Below are positions 7,809 to 16,629 of a DNA stretch of 34,640 nucleotides, piece by piece (within the stretch, counting starts at the first letter, position 1; every line of letters begins with the position of its first letter). Under the pieces are notes generated by a model. The model worked only from the letters and a program-made list of their open reading frames with translations, was not told where the DNA came from and did not search any database. Origin of the DNA: Sedimentisphaerales bacterium (GTDB taxonomy: Bacteria > Planctomycetota > Phycisphaerae > Sedimentisphaerales > Anaerobacaceae); the NCBI GenBank assembly GCA_030611315.1, contig JAUWPZ010000024.1, forward strand, positions 1 to 34,640, written 5' to 3'. The position numbers and the translations under genes are program-made.

Positions 7809-9131
7809 TTAATCTTTGTCCTCCGGGATATCCACAATTCTTATACAGACCGGCTTTCCGCTGAAGACATCCAGTTTTTCCAGGTCGTTCAAAGCGGCGG
7901 TTATGTTTTTCTGCTGGGTAGTATGCGTTGTGATTACCACCGGGACAGTGTTGTCGGGTCCGGTACCTTCGTGTTGTAACGCGCCGGATATACTTATCTG
8001 GTTGTCGCCGAGGACTTTGCCATAGCAGGCAACCACGCCGGGCTGGTCCTTGGCCATTACCTTGATATAAAATCTGCTCATGCAGTCGTCGATATTTTCT
8101 ATCAGTTGCTCTGTTTCGCTCCTTGGTTTGAGATGCAGGTGGCGGAAGGTAGCAGCGGAATTGCCCAGAGCTACATCAATAATATCCGCGATAACCGCGC
8201 TTGCGGTGGGCATCATTCCTGCGCCTCGCCCGTAGTACATTACCTGACCAACGGCGCTGCCGAATATACTTACAGCGTTAAAGGGGCCTCCTACACGGGC
8301 AAGAGAGCTGTCCTTGGCAATAAAAGAAGGATGTACCCTCAGTGAGACTTTGCCCTGCTCGTCCTTTTGTCCGATTGCCAATAGTTTCAAGCAATAGCCC
8401 ATTTCTCCGCCGTAGCGAATATCGTCTTTCGAGATTCCTTCGATTCCCTCAACGAAGATATCTTCGAGTGAGATTTCGTATCCGAAAGCAATCGAAGCGA
8501 GAATGGCGAGCTTGTGGGCGCTGTCACCGCCGCTGATATCCAGTGTCGGGTCTGCTTCGGCGTAGCCTTTTTCCTGCGCCTGGGCCAGGGCCTCGGAGAA
8601 ATCTTCGTCTTTGGAGGTCATATTCGTAAGGATATAGTTACATGTTCCGTTGACGATGCCGTACATCGCGGTGATATTGTTTGCAGTCAATCCTGTTCGG
8701 ATGGCGGAGATAATAGGTATGCCGCCGGCGCAACTGGCTTCAAAGGCTATACAACGGTTGTTTTTGTGAGCGGCCCTGTACAGTTCATTTCCGTGTTCAG
8801 CTAATAATGCCTTGTTGGCTGTAACTACGTCTTTGCCCGCTTCAAGCATTTTGAGCTGGACCTGCTTTGCGACATCGGTTCCACCGACCATCTCAACGCC
8901 TATCTGAATAGTCTCATCGCCGAGCAGTCTATTCAAATCATCGGTAAGGATGCCCTCGGGCAGCTTCACCGGCCGGTCGGTTGTTGTGTCGATATCGACA
9001 ACGCAGGCCAGTTCCAGGCGAATGCCTGTCTTGGCCGCTATCGAATCGGCTTTTTCGGTTATCAACTTTGCGACGCCCGTGCCAACCGTGCCAAAACCCA
9101 CGAGCCCGACTTTTACAATTTGCTCAGCCAT
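7809..9131 (-). CDS. hom: Homoserine dehydrogenase
   Basis: Reduces aspartate semialdehyde to homoserine with NAD(P)H, the branch towards threonine and methionine. The N-terminal Rossmann fold shows VGLVGFGTVGTGVAKLI (GxGxxG at residues 12-17). The catalytic domain has VTANKALLAEHG, FEASCAGGIPII, GIVNGTCNYILTNM and YAEADPTLDISGGDSAHKLAILA, including the substrate-binding Glu and Asp and the catalytic Lys. A C-terminal ACT domain (about residues 355-432, from YIKVMAKDQPGVVA) implies amino-acid feedback, usually by threonine. Length 440 is normal. It is the first gene of the minus-strand run and is followed by the ApgM-like enzyme. The divergent lipoprotein gene begins 350 bp away. Confidence 0.96.
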   Translation of the reverse strand: MAEQIVKVGLVGFGTVGTGVAKLITEKADSIAAKTGIRLELACVVDIDTTTDRPVKLPEGILTDDLNRLLGDETIQIGVEMVGGTDVAKQVQLKMLEAGKDVVTANKALLAEHGNELYRAAHKNNRCIAFEASCAGGIPIISAIRTGLTANNITAMYGIVNGTCNYILTNMTSKDEDFSEALAQAQEKGYAEADPTLDISGGDSAHKLAILASIAFGYEISLEDIFVEGIEGISKDDIRYGGEMGYCLKLLAIGQKDEQGKVSLRVHPSFIAKDSSLARVGGPFNAVSIFGSAVGQVMYYGRGAGMMPTASAVIADIIDVALGNSAATFRHLHLKPRSETEQLIENIDDCMSRFYIKVMAKDQPGVVACYGKVLGDNQISISGALQHEGTGPDNTVPVVITTHTTQQKNITAALNDLEKLDVFSGKPVCIRIVDIPEDKD

Positions 9132-9375
9132 ATCTTCGTATCTCTTGTTGCGTACTTAATTTATCGTAATCTACGGCCCGTAGTCTATGAATTCAACAGT
9201 AAATAGTCAATAATCATTATTAACAAACAAAATAATCGGTATAATCTCCGGATATCTACAATTTTACAGAAATAATTGCCCTTGACGAACGAGGCAGGTA
9301 CACTGGTGATTGTGCCCGGCGAGCACTCTTAAGCCGGCGCCGAATTTCAGGTGTTACTCGAAGAACATGCGGGAC

Positions 9376-9404
9376 TTGACAAGAGACCTGCGATAAATTA
9401 TCGT
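9376..9404 (+). promoter_or_regulatory. Candidate promoter for the 9483 lipoprotein gene
   Basis: TTGACA at 9376-9381 and TATCGT at 9399-9404 are separated by 17 bp and lie about 80 bp before the start codon. The -35 is a perfect sigma-70-type match and the -10 matches four of six. The rest of the 9132-9482 gap shows no gene. On the minus strand, TTGACT with a 17-bp spacer to TAGACT could serve hom. Confidence 0.35.
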
Positions 9405-9482
9405 GCCGTATCCGGTAAAACACATATAATTCGTTTTACTGACCGTTAGAGGAGTTCTTTGAAAGCAAGTAAGGAGGCAAAA

Positions 9483-10712
9483 ATGCGATATGTAAAATTG
9501 TTGATTGTAATTGCGGGCATTTTAACCCTGGCAGGCTGTGAAAAGAAGGAGGCACAAATGGCAAAAGGAACGTTTGGCGGCGACCTGGCATTTCTCAAGA
9601 GCCATACCGAGGTAGTCCTTTTATCGGACATTTCAGACGAAAGTCAGGTGGCTGTTTTGCCGAAGATGCAGGGCCGTGTGATGACCAGTACCGCAGCCGG
9701 CGCCGGCGGACTGAGCTTTGGCTGGATCAACCGTGCTTTAATCGCGTCCGGCAAAATCGAAGAACACATAAACGTCTTTGGCGGGGAAGACCGTTTCTGG
9801 ATTGGACCTGAGGGCGGACAATTCTCGATATTTTTCAAGAAGGGCGTACCGTTCGACCTCGAACACTGGTTCACTCCGGCGCCGATCGATACCGAACCGT
9901 TCGACCTTGTTTCCAAATCCAGAAACAGCATTGTCCTGAAAAAGGAAATGCAGTTGGAGAACTTCTCGGAGACGGTTTTCAACCTGAGAGTTGACCGGGA
10001 AGTTCGGATTCTTGAGCACGACGAGGCAGTTAACTTACTTGGAACCACACCTGCCAAAACAGTCAAAATGGTCGCCTTCGAGTCGAACAACAAGATGACG
10101 AATACTGGAGAAAAGGCGTGGGAAAAAGATACTGGTTTGCTGTCAATCTGGATTCTCGGTATGTTCAATCCGTCGTCGGCAACGACGGTTGTGGTTCCGT
10201 TCAATGCAGGACCGGAAGATGAACTTGGACCGATTGTGAACGATGCCTATTTTGGCAAGGTCCCCGCCGAGAGGCTCAAAATCAAAGATGACGTAATGTT
10301 CTTTAGCGGAGATGGGCAATATCGCAGTAAGATAGGTCTGTCGCCCGAACGCTCCAGGCCCGTTGCAGGCAGCTACGACGCCGTCAACAAGGTCCTGACG
10401 ATTGTTCAGTATAACAAGCCTGCCGGCCCCGCTGATTATGTGAATTCGATGTGGGAGCTTCAGGCCGAGCCGTACAAGGGCGACATGGTGAATTCATACA
10501 ACGATGGCCCTGCTAAACCCGGCGCCGAACCTCTCGGGCCGTTCTACGAGCTTGAAACATCTTCACCGGCGGCGGCGCTGAAGCCGGGCGAAACGATATC
10601 TCACATACATCGTACTTACCATTTGCAAGGCCCGGAGGCGGACCTTGATGACATTGCCGAGGCGACATTGACAGTGACGATAGCCGAAATAAAGTCGGCA
10701 TTTTCAAAGTAA
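9483..10712 (+). CDS. DUF6786-type lipoprotein
   Basis: A lipoprotein of unknown function. The signal sequence MRYVKLLIVIAGILTLAGC ends in a lipobox with Cys19. The mature protein contains ETSSPAAALKPGETISHIHR and MVNSYNDGPAKPGAEPLGP, which I associate with the DUF6786 family of planctomycetes and Bacteroidota. That family is often found near polysaccharide-degradation genes, and its beta-rich shape is reminiscent of sugar mutarotases (inference). ATG 9483 is chosen because AAGGAGG lies five bases upstream; an in-frame TTG at 9459 gives no better site. The 409-residue length gives no sign of truncation. It ends just before the first copy of the 105-bp repeat. Confidence 0.75.
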   Translation: MRYVKLLIVIAGILTLAGCEKKEAQMAKGTFGGDLAFLKSHTEVVLLSDISDESQVAVLPKMQGRVMTSTAAGAGGLSFGWINRALIASGKIEEHINVFGGEDRFWIGPEGGQFSIFFKKGVPFDLEHWFTPAPIDTEPFDLVSKSRNSIVLKKEMQLENFSETVFNLRVDREVRILEHDEAVNLLGTTPAKTVKMVAFESNNKMTNTGEKAWEKDTGLLSIWILGMFNPSSATTVVVPFNAGPEDELGPIVNDAYFGKVPAERLKIKDDVMFFSGDGQYRSKIGLSPERSRPVAGSYDAVNKVLTIVQYNKPAGPADYVNSMWELQAEPYKGDMVNSYNDGPAKPGAEPLGPFYELETSSPAAALKPGETISHIHRTYHLQGPEADLDDIAEATLTVTIAEIKSAFSK

Positions 10713-10723
10713 CCGGATTTGCA

Positions 10724-10828
10724 GTTATACCCTTCAGGGTAGTAAATTCCCGCGAGTAAGATTGTAACTTATTGTTCTAAAGGCACTTACCCGCGAACAA
10801 ACGGGAAATTTCAACTGAGAGCACTATA
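10724..10828 (+). repeat. 105-bp structured repeat, copy A
   Basis: The reverse complement of this stretch occurs at 14284-14388 with about 6 mismatches in 105. It can fold: TACCC/GGGTA forms a small hairpin (10728-10741). AAATTCCC with GGGAAATTT and GCGAGTAAG with CTTACCCGC form a long bulged stem (10744-10811) around a loop of about 25 nt. It reaches the start codon of the dockerin-like gene, so it would be its 5' untranslated region. Confidence 0.85.
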
Positions 10829-13224
10829 TGTATAAACAGCAATGTCTTTTGCTGACTTTTGTGCTGGCGATTAGTGGGGCGGCACAGGGGGATTTCGATA
10901 CCACGGGCGTTTACGACCCGGATGACGACCCTTACCACAACCAGGCGGACCAGAGTGGTACATACGAGAGCCATATAGGCGATGCCGGCCCCGGAAACGT
11001 TATCGATATGGCTGTTTTTCAGGCTTTAATCGGCCCGGCGTTCAACACCAACGCCGGCGGTGTGGTAGATTGCGAAACCGGATATTTCGATGGTTCAGAG
11101 CTGGTTGCAAACTACGGCGTCGGCAAGACCAAGTCTTTAACCGTTACCAGCACCGGAGGTACAATCACAAGCCAATCCGGAGACGGCGGCGGAAATTGGC
11201 TGCCGATATCGGGCAATGTGGTCTTTTTGAAAAGTGACACTGCCGATTTTGTTTTCGATATCGGTGCAATCTCCAATGGTGTTCCGTGCGAGGTGGTAAC
11301 ACATTTCGCCGGGACTGTGCTTGACCGGGACGGAAGCAACATTTCTCCCTCGGTAACCGCAACCTTCAGCGGCGGGGGCACGGTAACGGCCGGGGCGACG
11401 ATGTCCGGCGAGCCTGATTCCAACGACCAGGACACATTTTTCGGCTTTGCCGCTCCGACCGGGCAAAGCATTGTGTCGGTCAGTTTCGACTTACAGGGAT
11501 TTACCTATATGGACGATTTGGCTTTTATCACCTCGGCTTTTAATCCTGAGCCGGCCGCGGCCTGGAACCCAAGACCGACCGGCGGGACGACAGTGAACTT
11601 GGAAAAGACGATGCTTCTTGCCTGGTCTCCGGGTGATAAAGCGGTTTCACACGAGGTGTACCTTAGTTCCGATTTCGACGATGTGAACGAACGGGCTGCC
11701 GACAAAATTACTACGAGCGACCCGTGCTGTACAATTACTACACCGCTGGAGTTAGGCGAGACTTACTACTGGTGTGTCGATGAAGTTGAAGCAGACGGCA
11801 CTACGATACACAGGGGCTATGTCTGGAGCTTTACGGCAGGTGATTATCTTGTTTTGGACGATTTTGAGGATTACACCCACCATTCGCCCAGCACAATATC
11901 ACAAGCGTGGAAGGACGGGCTCGGCTATGGCGCACCACCCCCGGAGCCTCCGCCTTATTATCCCGGTAACGACACAGGCTCTGTTATACATTGCGCTCAG
12001 GACCCTTTTTCCGAGCAAGGTGTTGTCCACGGCGGCGCTCGGTCGATGCAGTATTTTTATAACAACAATAAGTATGATTACTTGAAGTATTCAGAAGCAG
12101 GATTGACGCTAAATTTCCCTCGTGATTGGACCAATCGCGGTGTGAAGATGCTATCACTGTGGTTCAGGGGCTATCCGGCATCCGTAGGCAGCTTCGTCGA
12201 GGCACCGGCGGGCACCTACACGATGACAGCGGCGGGCAGGGATATCTGGGGCACATCGGATGAGTTTCGCTTCGCCTGGAAGTTTCTCTTTAGGGCCGGT
12301 TCGATTGAGGTGAAGGTCCGAAGCGTGCAGAACACAAACATATATTCCAAGGCAGGGGTGATGATTCGCGAGACACTTGACCCGAATTCGGCATTCGCCG
12401 CGGTGTACATAACGCCAGGGAAGGGATGCAGATTCCATCTGCGAGACAGCGCGGGTGTTGATGCCGAGAGCGACAGCAATGTCTCACAGCTCAAACGCAT
12501 CGTGGCGCCGCAATGGGTGAAATTGGAACGTACTACATCGGGAGATTTTAAGGCCTACAACTCAAATGACCCGTATGGCACGGACACCTGGCACGAGCTT
12601 GCATGGAATCCACAGAACATCCAAATGAACCAATATGTCTGTATAGGTTTGGTACTGACCAGCCGTGACGCCGATACAACATGCGAGGCGAAATTCTCCA
12701 ATCTCGCCACCAGCGGCAATGTTTTTCCTCTGGGAGAGTGGACCAATTCGCAGGATATCGGTATGAACACCAATGAAGCTGAGCCGATGTATGTCGTAGT
12801 GGAAGACAGTAACGGTTCAGATGCAGTGGTGTACCACGATGATGCAAATGCGGCTCTGGCAGAGACCTGGACAGAGTGGAACATCGACCTGGAAGAGTTC
12901 AGTAATCAAAACGTGGACGTGGCGGACGTCAACAAGCTCTCTATCGGCCTGGGCGACAGGGACGACCCGAAGGCCGGCGGCCTGGGTACGATGTACTTCG
13001 ATGATGTCAGGCTGTATCGGCTGATTTGCGCTTATCCTCCCGGACAACAAAATGCCGATTTCAGCGGCAATTGCGTGCTTGATTATGCAGACGTTGAGAT
13101 AATGGCGAACGAGTGGCTCGTTAGCAGCCCGAGGCTTAAGGCTGACCTGCATAAGGATAATGAGGTCAACTTCAGGGATTATGCAATTATGTCGGAGTTA
13201 TGGCGTGATGAGCGACTGCACTGA
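10828..13224 (+). CDS. Large secreted multidomain protein with dockerin-like C-terminus
   Basis: An exported protein, probably cell-surface or extracellular and acting on or binding glycans. A signal peptide (LLLTFVLAISGAAQG) is followed by a beta-rich N-terminal domain (to about residue 235) and a fibronectin-III-like region with AAWNPRPTGGTTVNLEKTML and GETYYWCVDEV (about 240-340). Next comes a jelly-roll-like region opening DDFEDYTHHSPSTISQAWKD, into which a laminin-G/DUF1349-like beta-sandwich (KAGVMIRETLDPNSAFAAVY) is embedded. After the closing GTMYFDDVRLYR, two short EF-hand-like segments end the protein: DFSGNCVLDYADVEIMANEW and DLHKDNEVNFRDYAIMSELW. This ending is typical of Phycisphaerae exoproteins. 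No catalytic domain is recognised. The start codon overlaps the end of the 105-bp repeat. The TRAP receptor follows after 39 bp. Confidence 0.85.
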   Translation: MYKQQCLLLTFVLAISGAAQGDFDTTGVYDPDDDPYHNQADQSGTYESHIGDAGPGNVIDMAVFQALIGPAFNTNAGGVVDCETGYFDGSELVANYGVGKTKSLTVTSTGGTITSQSGDGGGNWLPISGNVVFLKSDTADFVFDIGAISNGVPCEVVTHFAGTVLDRDGSNISPSVTATFSGGGTVTAGATMSGEPDSNDQDTFFGFAAPTGQSIVSVSFDLQGFTYMDDLAFITSAFNPEPAAAWNPRPTGGTTVNLEKTMLLAWSPGDKAVSHEVYLSSDFDDVNERAADKITTSDPCCTITTPLELGETYYWCVDEVEADGTTIHRGYVWSFTAGDYLVLDDFEDYTHHSPSTISQAWKDGLGYGAPPPEPPPYYPGNDTGSVIHCAQDPFSEQGVVHGGARSMQYFYNNNKYDYLKYSEAGLTLNFPRDWTNRGVKMLSLWFRGYPASVGSFVEAPAGTYTMTAAGRDIWGTSDEFRFAWKFLFRAGSIEVKVRSVQNTNIYSKAGVMIRETLDPNSAFAAVYITPGKGCRFHLRDSAGVDAESDSNVSQLKRIVAPQWVKLERTTSGDFKAYNSNDPYGTDTWHELAWNPQNIQMNQYVCIGLVLTSRDADTTCEAKFSNLATSGNVFPLGEWTNSQDIGMNTNEAEPMYVVVEDSNGSDAVVYHDDANAALAETWTEWNIDLEEFSNQNVDVADVNKLSIGLGDRDDPKAGGLGTMYFDDVRLYRLICAYPPGQQNADFSGNCVLDYADVEIMANEWLVSSPRLKADLHKDNEVNFRDYAIMSELWRDERLH

Positions 13225-13263
13225 CAGCGAGCCGAACAAAGAATCGAAAGAGCAGCAAAGAGT

Positions 13264-14268
13264 ATGAAGAGAGTATATATTTTTGTAATCGTTTTTGCCG
13301 GCATCAGTATTCTTCCGGGTGGGTGTAAATCGCGGAAGACCAAATTTGTAACGATAGGCACGGGGGCGGTAACGGGAATCTATTATCCTACAGGCGGCGC
13401 CATAAGCCAGATGGTTAATAAGAAATATGATGAATACGGAATCAAGGCAACAGTCGAATCAACAAGCGGTTCCGTATTCAATGTTAACGCAGTGTTAAAC
13501 TCGGACCTGGAATTTGGTATTGTTCAGTCAGACAGACAGTATCAGGCATATAACGGTCTGGCCGAATGGTCTAAATCCGGAAAGCAAACGGAACTGCGCT
13601 CTGTATTTTCAGTACACCCGGAATCGATTACCTTAATCGCCTCGGGAAAGAGCGGTATCAGAGAAGTTAAAGACGTAAAAGGCAAAAGGGTGAATTTGGG
13701 AAACCCCGGTTCGGGTTCTTTACAGAACTCGATGGATGTGTTAAAAGCGGCAGGGTTGAGCGAAAAGCAAGACTTCTCGGCAGAATACGTTAAAGCAGTG
13801 GAAGCGCCCGGGTTATTGCAGGATGAGAGGATAGATGCCTTCTTCTATACGGTAGGACATCCTAACGGCAATATTAAGGAAGCAACCTCCGGAAGAATTA
13901 AGGTGTTTATTGTGTCTATCGAAGGGCCGGATATTGACAAGATGCTTGAGAATTATAGTTACTATGCAAAATCGACGATACCCTGTTCGTTTTATCCCAG
14001 CGCATTAAATACCGAAGATATTCAAACAATCGGCGTAAAGACGACCTTTGTTACATCAAAGCAGGTCGATGAGAATATTGTCTATGCCATAACAAAAGAG
14101 GTGTTTGAAAACATTGAAGACTTCAAATTACTCCATCCGGCTTACCAGGTGCTGACAAAAGAGAGCATGCTTGAAGGTCTTTCGGCTCCGGTTCACAAAG
14201 GCGCTTTGAAATACTACAAACAAGAAGGTCTTGATAAGTATATAGATACGAAACTCATAATTGATTAG
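13264..14268 (+). CDS. TAXI-family TRAP transporter solute receptor (lipoprotein)
   Basis: The extracytoplasmic receptor that captures a small, probably carboxylated, solute and hands it to the TRAP permease. The signal sequence ends in ISILPGGC, a lipobox (Cys21), so it is membrane-tethered rather than free. The TAXI fold is indicated by VTIGTGAVTGIYYPTGGAIS, the ATVESTSGSVFNVNAV region and LEFGIVQSDRQYQAYNG, followed by VKGKRVNLGNPGSGSLQN and IDAFFYTVGHPN. Length 334 is normal. ATG 13264 follows a weak AAAGAG site. The fused permease gene lies 147 bp downstream, with the second copy of the 105-bp repeat in the gap. TAXI ligands reported for the family include glutamate and related acids; the ligand here is unknown. 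Confidence 0.9.
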   Translation: MKRVYIFVIVFAGISILPGGCKSRKTKFVTIGTGAVTGIYYPTGGAISQMVNKKYDEYGIKATVESTSGSVFNVNAVLNSDLEFGIVQSDRQYQAYNGLAEWSKSGKQTELRSVFSVHPESITLIASGKSGIREVKDVKGKRVNLGNPGSGSLQNSMDVLKAAGLSEKQDFSAEYVKAVEAPGLLQDERIDAFFYTVGHPNGNIKEATSGRIKVFIVSIEGPDIDKMLENYSYYAKSTIPCSFYPSALNTEDIQTIGVKTTFVTSKQVDENIVYAITKEVFENIEDFKLLHPAYQVLTKESMLEGLSAPVHKGALKYYKQEGLDKYIDTKLIID

Positions 14269-14283
14269 AGTATAAAGAGCCTT

Positions 14284-14388
14284 TATAGTACTCTCAGTCG
14301 AAATTTCCTGTTTGTTCGCGGGTAAACGGCTTTAGAACAATAAGTTACAATCTTACTCGCGGGAATTTACTACCCTGAAGGGTATAAC
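14284..14388 (-). repeat. 105-bp structured repeat, copy B (inverted relative to copy A)
   Basis: Reverse-complement partner of 10724-10828 at about 94 percent identity. Several differences fall in the stem or loop and one converts a pair to a G-U wobble, so the fold is mostly kept. It occupies most of the gap between the TRAP receptor and permease genes, which are usually close together. Confidence 0.85.
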
Positions 14389-14415
14389 TCATACATTTAT
14401 TGAAACATCCGCTAC

Positions 14416-16455
14416 ATGGCTAAATGGAAGGACTCAGAAGCAGGACTGGATATTCTCGCGAAAGAGACGGGACATATAAGGAGCGAAAGAAAAGTTGACA
14501 GGGCCGTCATTGCCTTTCTTTCAGTAGCCTGGGCCCTGTTTCAGCTTGCATTGCCGCGTTTTATAATATTAGACAGTATAACGGTAAGGGCGATTCACCT
14601 GGCTTTTGCCGCGGCGCTGGTGTTCCTGACAATTCCTATTGCCAAACGCAAGCGCAAAGCCGGATTTCTAAAAGCGAAAGGCCATATCCCGATTATCGAC
14701 TATATTCTCGCCGTATGTGCTTCTGCTTCTGCGTTGTATATCGTCCTGGACTGGCTGGGTATATCAGAGCGGGCTGGTATTCCGAACGGGCGGGATATTG
14801 CCATAAGTATAATATTAATCATTCTTCTGCTGGAGGCCACGAGGCGTGCCATTGGACCCGCCCTTGGCATCATCGTCATTTTGTTTACCCTCTATGCCTT
14901 CTTCGGTCCTTATATGCCGCCTCTCTTTGCCCTTCGAGAGGTATCACTGCGAAAGTACCTCAGCCAGATAGCTCTTTCTACGGAAGGGATTTACGGTATT
15001 CCTCTTGATGTCTCGGCCAACACGGTTTTTCTGTTTGTGCTGTTGGGGTCGATGCTTGACAAAGTCGGTGCGGGGCATTTTTTCAACAACCTTGCAATCT
15101 CTATGCTTGGGCGATACAAGGGCGGCGCCGCCAAGGCCGCTATCGTCTCGAGCGGCCTGACCGGGCTTGTCTCAGGCTCGAGTATCGCCAACGTTGTTAC
15201 AACGGGGACGTTCACGATTCCCTTAATGAAAAAGGTCGGGTATCCTGCGAAGATTGCGGCGGCGACCGAGGTTGCGGCGAGCACGAACGGCCAGTTGATG
15301 CCGCCGATAATGGGCGCTGCGGCATTTATTATTGCCGAATATCTCGGTATCTCCTATATCACAGTAATAAAGGCCGCTGCCATTCCCGCTTTCGTGTCCT
15401 ATTTTGCGCTGTTTTATATCGCACATCTTGAGGCCTCGAAGCTTGGAATGAAAGGATTGCCGAGGTCGGATATTCCCAGGTTCCTGGGCGTTCTGAAAAA
15501 TGGTTTCTATTACCTTGTCCCGCTGGTTGTTTTGATATACGAATTAGTGATTATGCGACACACGCCGAAGCTGGCGGCCTTCAATGCGATAGTTGTCCTG
15601 ATGGCAATCGCTTTTGCGCGGGAAATTATCAAGGCGGCAAGGAGGGGGACCTCTTTTTCCAAAGCGGTAACTCAAGGCGCCAGGACCATCGGCGAAGGCT
15701 TGATTGCCGGGTCGAGAAACATGCTTTCTGTCGCACTGGCTACTGCTGCGGCGGGTATTGTTGTCGGAATTGTTGCGATGGGTATCGGCAGTATGGTTGT
15801 TCAGATTGTGGAGATGCTTTCAGCCGGCAATATATTCCTTCTGCTGTTAATAACGGCGGTGGCAAGCCTGATACTTGGAATGGGACTGCCGACGACGGCA
15901 ACCTATATCGTTATGGCGTCAATAACGGTCCCCGTCATCATAAAGCTAAGCTCGCTGAGCGGAATAAGTCCTGTCCCTCCGATAGCCGCCCATTTATTCT
16001 GTTTCTATTTCGGCATTCTTGCGGATGATACGCCGCCCGTCGGTTTGGCCGCCTACGCCGCCGCCGCCATTGCAAAATCGGACCCCATATCAACGGGAAT
16101 ACAGGGATTCATATACGACTTGCGGACCGCCGTTATTCCCTTTATGTTCGTATTTAACGCAGAGCTTGTCCTTATTGGAGTCGGCAGTTTCACACAGGCA
16201 CTTGGCATTTTTATAATGGCGATATTCGGGGCGCTTGCCTTTACAAGCGCGGTCCAGGGATGGTGTATAACGAAAAATAAATGGTACGAGATTCCCCTGT
16301 TTCTGACTGCATCACTGATATTGTTCTATCCCGCTGTTCTAACGAAGCTGTTCGGCCTCGATTATAATCTTCGATATTATATGTACCCCGTCGGGCTGGC
16401 AATCTACGGCCTAGCTTACCTTATACAGAGGTCAAGGCTGCAAACAACCGGATAG
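14416..16455 (+). CDS. TRAP transporter fused permease (DctQM type)
   Basis: The membrane part of a TAXI-TRAP importer, driving solute uptake with an ion gradient. At 679 residues it is a fusion: a small DctQ-like set of four helices (about residues 30-165) precedes the large DctM-like domain. Typical DctM features are FVLLGSMLDKVGAGHFFNNL, SGLTGLVSGSSIANVVTTGT, ASTNGQLMPPIMGAAAFIIA and LGMGLPTTATYIVMA, with ILADDTPPVGLAAYAAAAIA near the end. Many hydrophobic helices are obvious throughout. The ATG at 14416 has no clear ribosome site, so translation may depend on the preceding gene or on structure in the repeat. It pairs with the receptor at 13264. The next gene is convergent. Confidence 0.93.
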   Translation: MAKWKDSEAGLDILAKETGHIRSERKVDRAVIAFLSVAWALFQLALPRFIILDSITVRAIHLAFAAALVFLTIPIAKRKRKAGFLKAKGHIPIIDYILAVCASASALYIVLDWLGISERAGIPNGRDIAISIILIILLLEATRRAIGPALGIIVILFTLYAFFGPYMPPLFALREVSLRKYLSQIALSTEGIYGIPLDVSANTVFLFVLLGSMLDKVGAGHFFNNLAISMLGRYKGGAAKAAIVSSGLTGLVSGSSIANVVTTGTFTIPLMKKVGYPAKIAAATEVAASTNGQLMPPIMGAAAFIIAEYLGISYITVIKAAAIPAFVSYFALFYIAHLEASKLGMKGLPRSDIPRFLGVLKNGFYYLVPLVVLIYELVIMRHTPKLAAFNAIVVLMAIAFAREIIKAARRGTSFSKAVTQGARTIGEGLIAGSRNMLSVALATAAAGIVVGIVAMGIGSMVVQIVEMLSAGNIFLLLLITAVASLILGMGLPTTATYIVMASITVPVIIKLSSLSGISPVPPIAAHLFCFYFGILADDTPPVGLAAYAAAAIAKSDPISTGIQGFIYDLRTAVIPFMFVFNAELVLIGVGSFTQALGIFIMAIFGALAFTSAVQGWCITKNKWYEIPLFLTASLILFYPAVLTKLFGLDYNLRYYMYPVGLAIYGLAYLIQRSRLQTTG

Positions 16456-16568
16456 TTTTTTGTAATCCGCCGTATCTCTCAATCAAGGTTGAAAGGCGAA
16501 CCTGATTATAAAGAAAATCTACATAGTATTAGTTACGGCAGTGGCAGGAAAGACCAAGCCAATTCAAA

Positions 16569-16625
16569 GAATAACGAGGAGCTAAGGCTCGTTGTCAAGC
16601 GTCCCCTCCAGCCGGCTTGTTGGGC
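16569..16625 (-). other. attC-like site (possible integron cassette end)
   Basis: Read on the minus strand, a 57-nt stretch begins with GCCCAAC (fits RYYYAAC) a few bases after the stop of the 16630-17094 gene. It continues through GGACGC and CCTTAGCTCC to GTTATTC. Length, position and general wording resemble a short attC. The gene's 5' side has GTTGGAC (17121-17127), matching the complement of GCCCAAC in six of seven bases. The right-hand core is imperfect and the internal arms pair poorly. Confidence 0.3.
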
Positions 16626-16629
16626 CGAC

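Noticed and set aside
9132-9482. A threonine-responsive leader or riboswitch upstream of hom
   Set aside because: No threonine-rich short peptide or known riboswitch core could be found in the gap.
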